Shown here in pieces: positions 1 to 13,922 of a DNA stretch of 48,641 nucleotides. The notes beneath the pieces are model-generated. The model had not been told where the DNA came from and ran no database searches. It saw only the letters and a program-made list of their open reading frames with translations. The position numbers and the translations under genes are program-made. Every line of letters starts with the position of its first letter. Position 1 is the first letter of the stretch. Origin of the DNA: Reclinomonas americana ATCC 50394 (lineage: Eukaryota; Jakobida; Jakobea; Jakobida); assembly GCA_048213135.1 (NCBI GenBank), contig PS015369.1, positions 39,100 to 87,740 of the forward strand, in the 5' to 3' direction.

Positions 1-462
1 AGAGAGCGAGAACGAGTGCGCGTGAGTGTCATGTCACACACACCGACTGACTCCACAAAAGACACTCTCACTCACCGCCGTTTCGGCGCTTAGTCGTCAT
101 GTTTCGGCAAACAGAAGATTGTCAACGAGTGACCAGGAGAACTCTGTGCGCGCGTGCGCGTGAGCAACAAAAAACGCCATGTGTGCCATGCACATTCACA
201 ACAACACGCGCACACACGCACACACAACGACACGCAGAGAACAAGATGACACCGAAAGAGAGCACGTGGAGACACCTGACTAGCACACACAGATACGCAG
301 AGACGCACACGTGTGTGTGAGTGCTTTGCGACCACGCAACTTTCGTGTGATGAGCCAATCGATTGGGTCGGACGGTGAAAGTCACTTTGATCACGCGCAT
401 TTCTGTCTGTGTGCACACGCGTGTGTGTGTGACTCAGAGAGGCCAGGAGTGGAGAGAGGAGA
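1..462. promoter_or_regulatory. Upstream region of the RRM/RING gene
   Basis: No convincing coding exon on either strand. The stretch is dominated by imperfect CA/GT and CGTG-type simple sequence (for example around 200-320 and 405-432). It precedes the probable start codon at 463 and presumably carries the promoter and 5' UTR. The open frames that cross it are made of His/Thr/Arg-rich translations of the CA repeat and are not believable proteins. Confidence 0.5.
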
Positions 463-3431
463 ATGGGAGACCGCCTTGCACGCTCCATATATATTCCGCG
501 ACTCCATCGCGATGTTGCGTGCAAGAAAAACGAAAGCAGTCTATGCAAAGTCTCAGTCTCTCACTCATTGCACTCTCTCTGTGTATACACACACAGACCA
601 ATGACAAGGCGCTTTGTGAATTTGTGCTCTCGCGATTCAAGAATCGCGGGGTTGTTGTCACGGATGTGCTCTCCAATCGAGCGCCGGAGGGACACAAGTG
701 GGCCATTGTGGAGCTGAGCACCGAGGCAGCTGCAGCGACGGTGCTGCGCGAGTTGCAGGGCGTGGACATTGATGCGGAGGGCATTGTGTCGCGAGAGTTG
801 CGTTGTCCAAGTCGCATGCGGAGATGAGCCGCCCGCTCAGATGCTCACTGTTCATGCAACTCGTGCAGTGTGCGACCAAAGATGGCGGCGAGACCGATTC
901 AGCGTGGCGCCAACAAGGGTCCGTTTGGTGCGCCGTCGCCTGCACCCTCGACCGCATCGTCGGCGTCGTCGTCGTCGTCCTCGCTGTCGTCGTACTCGTC
1001 GTCGTCGTCGTCGTCTGGATCGGCGTCGCGGTCCGGGCGGGCGTCTGCGCCCAGCGTTGTGCAATCGCCGGCGGCTGTCGCAGCGACTGCCAAGGCAGCG
1101 GCGGCGGCAGCAGCAGCAGCGGCGGCGCACGTGGTGCATCATCACCATCACCATCACCACCACTACGCCAATGCGGCGGCGGCGAATGAGAAGGCGGCGG
1201 CGCGAAGTGGCGGCAACAGCAGCAGTGCTGCCTCCGCCGCCGCCGCCACTGCCAATGGGGGGAGCGCGTGGTTCAGGCCAACGTCGGCAACCGCCACTGC
1301 TGCGGATGTTGTCGCGGTGAAATCAACGGCGCCACCGCAAGCGCACACCGCCACAACCGTCACTCCCACCACTGCTGCGGCTGTGGTGACCATGCCAGTG
1401 GCGGATCCATTTGCGTCGAGTGGCGAATCCGTAGGTTTACCACTACGACCGCCATCCGCCATGTCTGCACGTGCAGGTGCGCGTCCAGCGGCGCCCCAGT
1501 CGCGTGCCGCGGCTGCCGCACTGTCATCGCCGTTCATGTCGGCGGCGTCGGCGTATTCCGACTTTGATGCCGACGCCGATGTGGACGCGTTTGCCGCCTC
1601 GCTGCTGGCCGATGTCGACGACGATTATGACGACGACGACGACGGCGGTGGTGGTGGTGGTGCTCTCTTCCACAGACACAAGAGTGCATCGAGTGCAGGG
1701 CCACCCCTTCAGGCAACTCCCGCACCGGCGTCCCTGGTGTCTGCCACGACCACGGCCTCCACGAAAACGAATACGCATGGAGCACCACGAGCCAACGGCA
1801 GATTAGGCGGCGATCACGCACCGATGTCGGCGGCCGCGTCGGCGCCGCTCCGTGTTGCTGCCTCGTTGTCGCTGCAAGTGGCGGCTCCGGTTGTCGGCCT
1901 GTCGCGAAATGTGAGCAGCAGCTCCAGTCGCGCACCACGACCGACAGCTGGTGTCACCAGTTCAACTGCCACCGCGGCTGCTACCGCTGCTGCACCAGCG
2001 TCCCGACAGTCGACCAACGAATTCACTGAAGACGATGTGGCGCGAGGTGTGTGTGTGTGTGTGTCACTTGGCAGGGAACTGATTCCTTCATGCGCTCCCC
2101 TGAACACCGCCGCCGCACACACATAGGTATCGTGTACGTTGGGCGCCTGGCCGGTGTTCCACGAATTCGCGTTCTCGAAGAATTCAGCAAACGGTACGGA
2201 CGCATCACGTCGGCGTCACACAAGGACGACAAGACGCCGTACTGCATCATTGGCTTCGCGAGCACCGACGCCACACGGCGCGCACTTGCCGACCCTGAGC
2301 CACCCATGTTTACCAATCGCCGAATCCGGTTGCGTCCGCGTGACTACCAATCGTTTCCTGTGTCACTCGCTCACTCACACTCTCACATCTGCTGCGTGCA
2401 CGCTCCAGAATCAAGCCCTACAAACGCTCCCTGCGGAGTGAAGTCCGAGGCAACCGTCTCGCGACTCTGGTTGACAGCATGCTCACGCGGTCGCCACCAT
2501 CCGCCTCGCAAGAGTTGGTGGATGTGGTGAACTCGCTGGAAGTGGTACAAATGGATGTGCAGGCGGCACACTTGTGCGACGAGATTGTTGCGGTAGAGAT
2601 GCAGCTTCGCGACATGCCGCAGGTGAGGATCACGGCTTGAACTCCTTCGACTTGCCGACATGCTCACGCCAGACATGTGTGTTGCAGGGCACGGAGCGCA
2701 GGGCCATGATTGGGCGGCTACGTTCTGCCGTCGATCGCCTGAGTCAAATGGCCAACGAGTATGCCGAGCGGATGGCGACGGACGAGACTCCCGACGTGGC
2801 GTGCACCGAGGAGGAAATGTTGCGTGCGCGCGTGCTGGCATGTGCGTGTGCTTGTGCGTGAGTGTTTGCTCAAATCGATTGGTCGTGCCAGCTGCCCGAT
2901 TTGCCATTCGGGCCTGTCGGAGAGTGAATCAGTGCGGCTGCAATGCGCTCACGACTTCCACCGGCAATGTCTGGTGGAGTGGGCCAAGATCGACAAGCAG
3001 GATACGTGCCCGATTTGCCGAGGCCCTGTCGACCGACAGGCGCTGGGAATCACCGAAGTGTTGCAGAAGCAGCCGGAGGAGGCCGAGTTGCGCGACTTGG
3101 CACTCGCTCTGCGATTGCAGTTGCAACTGGCTCCACCAGGTTTGGGAAGAAGACTGTGCATTGTTATTTAGCGCCGCCTCAACCCTTGTCGCTGCTGCGA
3201 GCAGGACGCGAGCGAGATGCCATGGAACAGAAGCTGCGTGACATTCAGGACAAGTTGCCAGTCGCCGTCGATCACGGGCTGGCCAGCCGCACGTCGTCGC
3301 AACCCGAGGAGTGGGTGATGCACTCGGCGCGAAGAGTGACAAGCAGCGGCGGCGGTGGTGGCACCAGCAGCAGCGGCAGTAGCAGCAGTATCGGTAGCGT
3401 CGCTGCGCCGAGGCGTGGAGGACGACGATGA
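463..3431 (+). CDS. RRM-RRM-RING-H2 protein, probable RNA-binding E3 ubiquitin ligase
   Basis: Exons joined by phase: 463-513, 597-810, 841-2046, 2127-2352, 2409-2622, 2688-2858, 2892-3139, 3172-3431. The first RRM spans exons 1-2: an RNP2-like strand SIYIPRL, then an RNP1-like strand HKWAIVELST. Exon 3 is a long Ser/Ala/His low-complexity linker, with a poly-Ser stretch near 960-1015 and a His run near 1137-1165. A second RRM follows at 2129-2340 (IVYVGRL ... YCIIGF). A helical stretch leads to a C3H2C3 RING-H2 finger at about 2893-3025 (CPIC, CAHDFH, CPIC). The C-terminus is Ser/Gly rich. By family knowledge the RING recruits an E2 and the RRMs bind RNA, so it may ubiquitinate RNP components; that role is inference. 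Introns at 811-840, 2859-2891 and 3140-3171 are only 30-33 nt. The 811-840 junction and the start codon are the least certain parts; two adjacent genes remain possible. Confidence 0.72.
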
Positions 3432-3569
3432 TTTCTCTGTCCTCTGTCGCTCACTCCCCCCAGTCTACATGATGTAACAAAAGAAAAAAACGCATATCCA
3501 CCCAACAGTGTGTACGCGAACCGTGCATTTATATTCAATTAGCCAACAAGCAGCTCGCACACACACACA
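3432..3569. other. Convergent 3' ends
   Basis: Short AT-richer spacer between the stop of the RRM/RING gene and the stop of the SAC9-like gene on the other strand. It holds A-rich runs at about 3477-3490 and, read on the minus strand, AATATAAAT-like sequence near 3528-3540 that could serve as a poly(A) signal. Nothing else is seen. Confidence 0.5.
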
Positions 3570-4979
3570 TTATCCGTCGACAGAGTACGGGCGAACGCGA
3601 CCAATGCTGCGAATCTCGCGGCCGCCGTAGTTTTGCAAAACCTCTAGCCGGAACACGCGGACGTCGGTCGCCGCCTCGGTGAAATCTATAAACAGCGAGG
3701 TACCGTTGGAGACAATCGGGATCAGGTACTCGCCACAGTCGACTTGCGACATGCCACCAGAAGCCGCGCCTCCTTCGCCAAAGCACACGACTCGCATGAC
3801 TCGAGGCTGTGAACGCGCACAACCCTTATTTTACAAGTTGCTTTTGGGGAAGTGGAGCACAATCATGCAAACCTGCGACGGCCAGCCCTCCAGCGAGTGC
3901 TCCACCTCCAGCCGGAAGCCGGCGATACGCATCGGCGCGCCAAACATCAACTCGAGCGCAGGTGGATCCGTAAACTGCTATGGGAGTGAGTAGGGGGACG
4001 AGGAGAGTAAACATGCGCGAGAAATTGAGAGCACCTTGCGCTGCTGGTCCACAGGCACCATGGTCTTTTCGGTGAGGGCGCGCGCCACCATGGTGGTGGC
4101 ATACTTGGGCACGTAGGCGTTCGTGAAGCGATGCGGATGCAACGGAGCAGCAGTGCTCGTTGGTTCTCCACTGTAACAAGGTGAGTCCCGCAGGCTGCAA
4201 AAAGGGGAGATCATAAAGACGCAACGCGGCAGCGGCCGTGGCCACGGCGGCAGTGGAGTCCGTGCCGCCAGAGTGCAGCGCCATTGAGATGCGACGAGTG
4301 GATGGAGGGTGCGGGTGGGGTTGCGATCCGTGTGGATGAGGTCGGTGATGGTGCAGGCCAGGCGAGTCCAGGTTGTGCACCGACGACTGCAGCGTCGCTT
4401 GCACGTCACCGTGTGCACTCGATGCAGCCGGACTCCAATTCGTGAACGGGTAGCCGAGCACGTGCAGGCGGTGAATTCTCAACCGACACGTCGGCTCCAC
4501 CACATGAGGCCTCGTGAATCGCACGCAGACCACTCGCCCAGTTACCGGCTGCGCCAGTGCGCCCAACAACGACGAGGACATGGGCGACGATGTGACTGAC
4601 GAATGCATGGCTTCGGCTGGCCATCTCCACAGATCGATAAAGATTTCGCAGTTGACGAGTGCGCGACTGACACCGGACGCCGAAGCTCCCGGATCTACGA
4701 CGCCGTGAGTGCGCCTGGTGGTAAGGGAGGAGAAATACACACACTTACACACGAACACGCACCGACAGCACTGACAGTGTGTGCCAGATCGGCCTCGGGG
4801 TGACGCGGACGCACAACAATGCCACTGGCGTCATCGCCAGTGTCGTCGTCGCTAGGCTGACGACCGGCAACCTCGGCCAAATTCCACCGACCGACCTCGG
4901 AGAGGGTGCTCAGATCGTCGCCCACCTCCACCGTCACAATCGGTATCTGTCCATGCTCGTAGCTGCCAGTCGCCAGTCA

Positions 4980-5053
<74 letters not shown>

Positions 5054-8000
5054 CGTACGTACGTACGTACGTACCGACGTACCGTACCCGACCGTACCGT
5101 ACCGGTACGGTACGGTACGGACGGACGGTACGTACGGTACGGTAGGTACGGTACGGTACGGTACGGTNNNNNNNNNNNNNNNNNNNNNNNNNNNNNNNNN
5201 NNNNNNNNNNNNNNNNNNNNNNNNNNNNNNNNNNNNNNNNNNNNNNNNNNNNNNNNNNNNNNNNNNNNNNNNNNNNNNNNNNNNNNNNNNNNNNNNNNNN
5301 NNNNNNNNNNNNNNNNNNNNNNNNNNNNNNNNNNNNNNNNNNNNNNNNNNNNNNNNNNNNNNNNNNNNNNNNNNNNNNNNNNNNNNNNNNNNNNNNNNNN
5401 NNNNNNNNNNNNNNNNNNNNNNNNNNNNNNNNNNNNNNNNNNNNNNNNNNNNNNNNNNNNNNNNNNNNNNNNNNNNNNNNNNNNNNNNNNNNNNNNNNNN
5501 NNNNNNNNNNNNNNNNNNNNNNNNNNNNNNNNNNNGAGAGAGAGAGAGATGGGGTGAAGATGAAGCTCCGCTGTCAACACTCACCCCGCACTGTCGGTGA
5601 CGAGGCACAGTTTGGTGAGGTGCGATGGCGTCGGCAGCACAATCACAAAGTCGCAGGTGGAGACGTGCATGGGGGCCCACCACGACTGCAGTGGCAGCAC
5701 ATCGGGGGCACACAGTGCCACTTCTGCGGGGGCCGATGTGGAACCGACGGGCTGCGTGCGCGGCAACGTGAGAGAATGCCGAGACTGTGCGGCAGAAAAA
5801 GACACGAGACGCACCACTTGGTTCACCACCGCCGCATGTGGGAACTCAGACAACACAATCTCCGAGGAGGCGATGCGGTACGAGCGGCTGGTGCGCGTGT
5901 GTGGCGACAGGCCAGAGAAGAGAAGCTCCTTGTCCCACAGCCGTTTCGACACCTCCTCGGCCTCCTCTTCGTGACGACCTGCGACGGCATCGGTCAGGCA
6001 GGGCGGTCAAGACAACTGAGGGGTCACACAGCACACAACGCAACGAGCAGCCATGACCAGCTCGCCCAGTACATGCTGCTGGTACGCGAGAACGTCGTGA
6101 CAGCGTGAGCACACACGATGCGAGGCATCCCAGTCGAACTCCATGATCTGTGCACAGTGTGACTGTCAGCAATTCTCGGGGAATGAGAACATGGGAACCC
6201 AAAAGCCCACTCAACTTGCCACTTGGACGGCGCCAGGCACTTGGTGCAGAACGAATGGCGGCAGTACCGGCAGCTCTTGCGAGTGCCGAAACGACCAAAC
6301 TCTTTCTGGCACTTGTGGCACATGACCTCCGACTTGGCCATGTTCTGACGAATCATTTTCTCGGCACGCTGCATTCCCCGCGAAGGCATGTCAGACAGAC
6401 GTGTGAGAGCGAGTCTCATGGGATTACACAACAGTACCTCATCGCGACGGTGCACAAAGCGATTCGGGTTAAAGTGTGCCGCATGCAGGCCGAGACGGAG
6501 GAGCACCATGTCACGCTGTGCGTCAGGTGAGTCGCACGAACGAAAGGGAAAAAGTAACGCTGCAAGCACTTGCCTCCTTTGGTGACAGTTCCAAGCGTAA
6601 CCGCACACTCTCGAGCGCCAGCGCCAGTGTGAACGACATGCCAGTGGGGCGCTTGACGCCATAGTTGTACGCGACGCCGACCACTTGGTCGTTGATCAGC
6701 TCCTCGGCCGAGGCGAGAGCCAACGCAGAGCCGAGGTTGCTGGCGACACCGGAGGCTGCCGCCGCCGCCGCCGTTGCTGTCGTCGTATCTCCAGCCGCAG
6801 CCAAGCTCTCCTGCGCCAACAGGCCCAGTCGCAGCGGTGGTGGACCCCGATCGCTGTAGTCCTGGAACGACGTGTAGTGGCGCACCAGCATCTCGTAGGC
6901 GCGCTGTGGTCGACGAGAATTCATGAGACAGAGACTGGTGTGGTGGGTGGTGAGACGAGGCTACCGCACCATGCGATCCTCCGTGTGCTCGGCGGTTTTG
7001 CGCTCGACCGCAGCCGTGGCGCCGTCACCCAGCGAGTCCAGTTGAGCACTCTGGTGCTTCCTGCCAGTGACACCCGCCGCAGTCTCTGTCTCCTTGCGCA
7101 GCAGCAGCTGAACTTTTTCACCCACCATCTCCACCTGCAAGATTTGAAAGGGAACGGGTGAGTGAGCTGAGAGGCATGGCATGGCCTGGGGGGAGGGGGG
7201 AAGAAAAACGCACCGACTGCCGCTGGTAGATGCCGTTGAGCTCCAGCTGGTGGACATTAAACAAGTGAGTGAGAAGCAGATGGCACGCCAACAACCTGTC
7301 GCCGTGACACGCACCCGAACATCCACCGGCGACAGCTTTCGGTGCTTGTCGACGCCAAACACCTCAATGTTGCGCAGCACCATCTGTGCGTCGCCAGGTG
7401 GTCCGCGGAAAATGAGTTGTACGGCACGCACCAAGCGACGGAATCGCGGCGTCGAAGCTGCAGCAAAGAATAACGGCTTCAGCAGAAGACTCACGAAAAC
7501 TGAAAAGTCCACGATGGGCGCAACTCGAGCCATCAAAGTCGTAGAGGGTAGAGTACGCTGTGGAGCCCGAGATGCGCGGAGGCATGGTGAACACCATGCG
7601 CGTCTCGTCCAAACATTTGGGAATGTACACATCCTGTGCGCACATGACAGGCTGTCGGCAACACACGAAGAAATCGACCGCACATAAGCTCGTCTTCCAC
7701 TTGCCTGCAACGCCACGTCCATGTCGTCGAGGTACTTGCCGACCAGAATGTCCATGTAGCGGGTGGCATTCACGTTGCGCAGCGTGAGCGCAATCATCGA
7801 CAGCTGCACGTACTCGGGAAGCACCAGCCACAGCTGCACGGCCTCCGGGCAGCCAGGCAACTCGAACGGCTCGGCCTTGGGTCGCGGAGACGAGGCGGCT
7901 GGCTCGGGCGAGGATGCAGCAGGCGCCGCATCACCTGTGTGTGTGTGTGTGAAGAGCGTGAGTGTCGGCAACTTTTAGTGTGCTCGCTTGCTCGCCACCA

Positions 8001-8993
8001 ACTGACCTCCGACAATCTTGCGATAGAGGGCCCGGAAGAAGCCGCCCACCACACCCGATTGCGCCGCCGGTTCCTCCGCACCCGCTGCCGCCGACGACGG
8101 TGCTGATGGAGAGCCACTCCGGTCGCCGTCCCCCTCGTCGGAGCCCGCCAGTGATGCTGCGCAGTGAGAAGGGAAGTGTGAGGTGGAAGTCAAGAAAAAC
8201 AGATGAAGAATTTGAAAAGATTAAAAGCCGCACCGAGACTGGCTCCCACAGATGGGGGTCGCAACAAGCGCAAAGAAGTCGGCTTGCACAGGTAGTAGCC
8301 GTGCTGCATGAAGAGGCGCTGGCCGGCGCTGGCCGGCGTCATGGACGGCGGCGAGAAGACCACGGCACTGCAAGGGTTGTTGCTCAGCACCACGGTGCTG
8401 CGTGGGAAGCCGGGAACGTGCACATCGCTACACATGGAAAGGGAATCGATGAGCATCCCAGAAACGAAGAGGGGTGACATGGGCGGCGCAACGTGAGTCG
8501 CTCGAGGAACAAGTCAAACTGGACCTGGCGATCCGTGTCGTTGAAGACGTTTTGGTAGCGCCGTTGCAACACCTGCACGCTCACCCTGTGGTGAGCCACC
8601 GACGCCACAGCGAGAAGGCAGCATGCCATCACGCAACAATAAATGTGTTGATGGGAGCCGACGGCAGGTTCGGAGCAAATGCGCGAATGTGCTTGGTGTG
8701 CATGGCCGGGCTGTTGGTGTACAGGAGCGACATGATGTCGCCGACTTGGACTGCACAAAAGAGGAGGGTGAGTCACATTTGCCTGCAGGCCTGTATCTCA
8801 CTGCCCAACGCAACTGGTGAGCTCGGCCAGTGCGCCGGCCAACTGCGGCTGCAGCACACGCTGCAGTTCGTTGACCGTCATGCGCAGGAAATACCACTCT
8901 TCGGGGAAGTTGAGCTCGGGCGGGAGCTGCACGCCAAGATGCGAGCCGCCAATTGACTCCTCGTCACTGAAACGGCGGAAACCTGCAGACGCA

Positions 8994-9042
<49 letters not shown>

Positions 9043-12000
9043 GAGGAGGAGGNNNNNNNNNNNNNNNNNNNNNNNNNNNNNNNNNNNNNNNNNNNNNNNN
9101 NNNNNNNNNNNNNNNNNNNNNNNNNNNNNNNNNNNNNNNNNNNNNNNNNNNNNNNNNNNNNNNNNNNNNNNNNNNNNNNNNNNNNNNNNNNNNNNNNNNN
9201 NNNNNNNNNNNNNNNNNNNNNNNNNNNNNNNNNNNNNNNNNNNNNNNNNNNNNNNNNNNNNNNNNNNNNNNNNNNNNNNNNNNNNNNNNNNNNNNNNNNN
9301 NNNNNNNNNNNNNNNNNNNNNNNNNNNNNNNNNNNNNNNNNNNNNNNNNNNNNNNNNNNNNNNNNNNNNNNNNNNNNNNNNNNNNNNNNNNNNNNNNNNN
9401 NNNNNNNNNNNNNNNNNNNNNNNNNNNNNNNNNNNNNNNNNNNNNNNNNNNNNNNNNNNNNNNNNNNNNNNNNNNNNNNNNNNNNNNNNNNNNNNNNNNN
9501 NNNNNNNNNNNNNNNNNNNNNNNNNNNNNNNNNNNNNNNNNNNNNNNNNNNNNNNNNNNNNNNNNNNNNNNNNNNNNNNNNNNNNNNNNNNNNNNNNNNN
9601 NNNNNNNNNNNNNNNNNNNNNNNNNNNNNNNNNNNNNNNNNNNNNNNNNNNNNNNNNNNNNNNNNNNNNNNNNNNNNNNNNNNNNNNNNNNNNNNNNNNN
9701 NNNNNNNNNNNNNNNNNNNNNNNNNNNNNNNNNNNNNNNNNNNNNNNNNNNNNNNNNNNNNNNNNNNNNNNNNNNNNNNNNNNNNNNNNNNNNNNNNNNN
9801 NNNNNNNNNNNNNNNNNNNNNNNNNNNNNNNNNNNNNNNNNNNNNNNNNNNNNNNNNNNNNNNNNNNGTGCCAGGACTTGCAGGCCGGCGACTGCATCCC
9901 GCAAAGTAGAATTCAAAGAGAAGAATGAACGAGTGAGGGAATGGCAAACACAAAACGACGATCGTCTTGCCACAACTGCACAACACGTAAACGCAACAAA
10001 ACACCATGATATTCGTGCGATCGAGCGAATCGGCACAGTTGATGCGGAAGTAGCCTTTCTGGCGCGCGAACACATTCGGGCCCGACGCGTAACCCACCGG
10101 CCGACCGTCCTCGTTGAATGTGTACCTGAAAACAGCAAAGTCACTCGACAGTCATGTGTGCCCGTCGACGGAAAATGCACGTACTTGAGGTAGCCTGACG
10201 TGAGACCGTAGTCACGGAAGAGTGACGACAAGGAGCCCCACATGCCGCGCACGGTGTCGTTGAAGCCGAGCGTCTTGCTGTTGGAGTGCCAGTCAAAGTT
10301 CATGAACTGCACGTTCAGTTCCATCTCGCTGCGCACGCGGCGCAGTGCAACTTGATAGTTCTGCAAATGGGAAAGTGTGAGACAATGTGTGTGGGGAGAA
10401 GGAAGGTGAAGGAGAAGAGAAGTCGCACCTCCACCAGCAAGCTCTCCATGTGATCAGGCGTGGACTTGAGCAAGCTCACGCAGTGGAAGGGCACCGGACC
10501 GTATCGCCCAACCATGTGACGCCAGTACACATCGGTGTCTGCGTGATGTCACAAAGTGAGCGATCACGTGCTGAACGCGCAATCATCCGTCCAAGTACGA
10601 AACTACGGAAGGGGTCCTTGTCGATGACGATCTCCGGCTCGGCCACGCTGTGTCGCAAGTGGGTGCGCCAGTGCAGTGGCACGGTGCCACGGCGCAGCAC
10701 CCAGGTGGCAAACGAGACGCCGACCGGGCTGTGCATCATGCAAATCTGCTCCTCCTCGGCCTCGTTACCGGGCCCTGCATCGCCGATCAACGTGGGTGAG
10801 AGAATTGCGAATAAGTGTGCTGACGCGGTTGTGCGACGACGCAACAGGATTGATCGTTCAGTCCGCGTGCCACGTATCGCGTGCCCGCATTGAAGGAGCT
10901 GCGGCGCACAATAATCGCCACCGTGACTGAACGCGTCATGTTAGAGCAACTGAGCAAGGGTGCGAGTTGACGATGAGGGGGCATACGCAACTGGAGAGTG
11001 AGGGAGCCGACGACGACGGCGACGACGACGGAGCCGCCGTGTTCATGTAGCGAGAGGCGGCCACGCCCTGGCACAAGACCACGCAGAGGTGGCGGAGTCC
11101 GCGGGCGCGGAACGGTGCACTGAGCTCGGCGTTCCACCAGAATTCCGGTGAAGGCCTATCGAGGGAAAGGGGAAGGGAGGGGGGAGGGGAATGGATGGTG
11201 AGCAGGAGGAAGACTGAGGAGGAGGAGGAGGAGGAGGAGGAGGAGGAGGAGGAGGAGGAGGAGGAGGAGGAGGAGGAGGAGGAGGAGGAGGAGGAGGAGG
11301 AGGAGGAGGAGGAAGAAGAACAAGAACGAAGAAAAAGAAGAAAAGAAGAAAAAGATGCGGAAGGAGGAGGAGGAGGAGAAAGAAGAGAAGGATGAGGGCA
11401 GTAAGAGGAGGACGGAGGATGGAAGGAAAGAAGAGACACAGAGAGAGAGGAGGGGGGAGAGAGAAGCAGAGAGGATAGAGAAGCGAGAGGCATCATGAGA
11501 ATCGAAGACAAGGGCAAACCCTGAGATAAGTGTGCACTGAAAGAACACCAAGTGATGACACCGCCTCCGAGCAGATTGATTACCCACACACTCAACTCCT
11601 CAATCGGATGATGCGTCGAGGGGAACGGTCGCGTAATGTCCGTGGTCTCGCAGTAATAGTGCATGGTGTCCAGCGGGAACTGCGTCAGCATGTCGCAGGC
11701 CCGCACAAACTCAGCCTCGTGCTGCGGCTCCGTGACCACGTGATGCAGCGGGATTTTGATCCACTGCACACACGCACATGCATGAGAAACGTTCACACAA
11801 TGTGGAATAGGGCTCCAGAGGCGCAGGCCAACACACAAACCGTCGATTCCATGATGGTGCGCACTCGGTGGCCACCGGGAAGCACCAAATCGTCCTTGAC
11901 ACGCGTGGCCAGCAACAGCAGCGCAGTGGCACCGTACACGCGGTAACCCACCAGCGCACAGCCGCGTCTTGACGGCGCACACAAATCAGCACATATGTAC

Positions 12001-13407
12001 GTACACGAGTTCGTGCGTGAACAGCAAAACGCAACTGCATGCTGACCACCGGTCCGTGCACCGCCACCAGCGACTCCAGCGCGCCACCTTCGTTCGGGAA
12101 CAAATCGCTGCCGGCCAGCGCCGAGTAGCGCAGTTCGCCGGCCAGTGGATCAATGGCCACCACCTGGCAGTCGCGTCGACCGGCGATGGTGGAGACGAGG
12201 AACTGCGCGAGACATGGATGAAGGGAAGGGAGAGAGAGAGGGTGTGTGTGAGAGAGAGAGACGACACACTTGTCAAAAACGAGGATTGTGCGTGTTATAG
12301 ACAACACTTGACTTGGGTCTGAAGAACGACCCAAGTCGCAGTGTGACTATGCGAGACTCTGACGACACACTTGTCAAAAACGAGGAATGTGCGTACCACT
12401 GACAACATTCAACAAAGGTGAAGCACTTGGCAAGTTACTCTCTATGCACCACNNNNNNNNNNNNNNNNNNNNNNNNNNNNNNNNNNNNNNNNNNNNNNNN
12501 NNNNNNNNNNNNNNNNNNNNNNNNNNNNNNNNNNNNNNNNNNNNNNNNNNNNNNNNNNNNNNNNNNNNNNNNNNNNNNNNNNNNNNNNNNNNNNNNNNNN
12601 NNNNNNNNNNNNNNNNNNNNNNNNNNNNNNNNNNNNNNNNNNNNNNNNNNNNNNNNNNNNNNNNNNNNNNNNNNNNNNNNNNNNNNNNNNNNNNNNNNNN
12701 NNNNNNNNNNNNNNNNNNNNNNNNNNNNNNNNNNNNNNNNNNNNNNNNNNNNNNNNNNNNNNNNNNNNNNNNNNNNNNNNNNNNNNNNNNNNNNNNNNNN
12801 NNNNNNNNNNNNNNNNNNNNNNNNNNNNNNNNNNNNNNNNNNNNNNNNNNNNNNNNNNNNNNNNNNNNNNNNNNNNNNNNNNNNNNNNNNNNNNNNNNNN
12901 NNNNNNNNNNNNNNNNNNNNNNNNNNNNNNNNNNNNNNNNNNNNNNNNNNNNNNNNNNNNNNNNNNNNNNNNNNNNNNNNNNNNNNNNNNNNNNNNNNNN
13001 NNNNNNNNNNNNNNNNNNNNNNNNNNNNNNNNNNNNNNNNNNNNNNNNNNNNNNNNNNNNNNNNNNNNNNNNNNNNNNNNNNNNNNNNNNNNNNNNNNNN
13101 NNNNNNNNNNNNNNNNNNNNNNNNNNNNNNNNNNNNNNNNNNNNNNNNNNNNNNNNNNNNNNNNNNNNNNNNNNNNNNNNNNNNNNNNNNNNNNNNNNNN
13201 NNNNNNNNNNNNNNNNNNNNNNNNNNNNNNNNNNNNNNNNNNNNNNNNNNNNNNNNNNNNNNNNNNNNNNNNNNNNNNNNNNNNNNNNNNNNNNNNNNNN
13301 NNNNNNNNNNNNNNNNNNNNNNNNNNNNNNNNNNNNNNNNNNNNNNNNNNNNNNNNNNNNNNNNNNNNNNNNNNNNNNNNNNNNNNNNNNNNNNNNNNNN
13401 NNNNNNN

Positions 13408-13440
<33 letters not shown>

Positions 13441-13832
13441 GAGAGAGCCCCAAGTGTGCGCAGGTAATAAGAAATGCCACTAAAATCCGCAGTTTCTCTC
13501 CCGCCCGAGTGACCATACATGTCTCCCGCAGCACCGAAGAGCGAGAGAGAGCGTGCGTGTGAGACAGAGGAACAGGCACACAGGTCGAGAGCGAGGAAAT
13601 ACGAGTTCGGCAGACAACACGCAACAGAGGAGTCAGAGGAGCCTCATTCTGTCTCCACAAGTCTCTCTACAAATGACCGTGCTGTGCGTGTGAGTGAGAG
13701 AGAGAGACAGAGAGAGACACACACAGAGAGAGAGAGAAAAAGTGATCACAGACAACACAAACAAGAGAAGACCGCCAATCTCTGTGAACCATGCGTGTCT
13801 CTGAATAACACCAGTGTGTGTGTGTGTGTGTA

Positions 13833-13922
<90 letters not shown>

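Noticed and set aside
11195-11395. Poly-Glu protein on the plus strand
   Set aside because: It is the translation of the (GGA)n repeat inside an intron of the opposite-strand gene.
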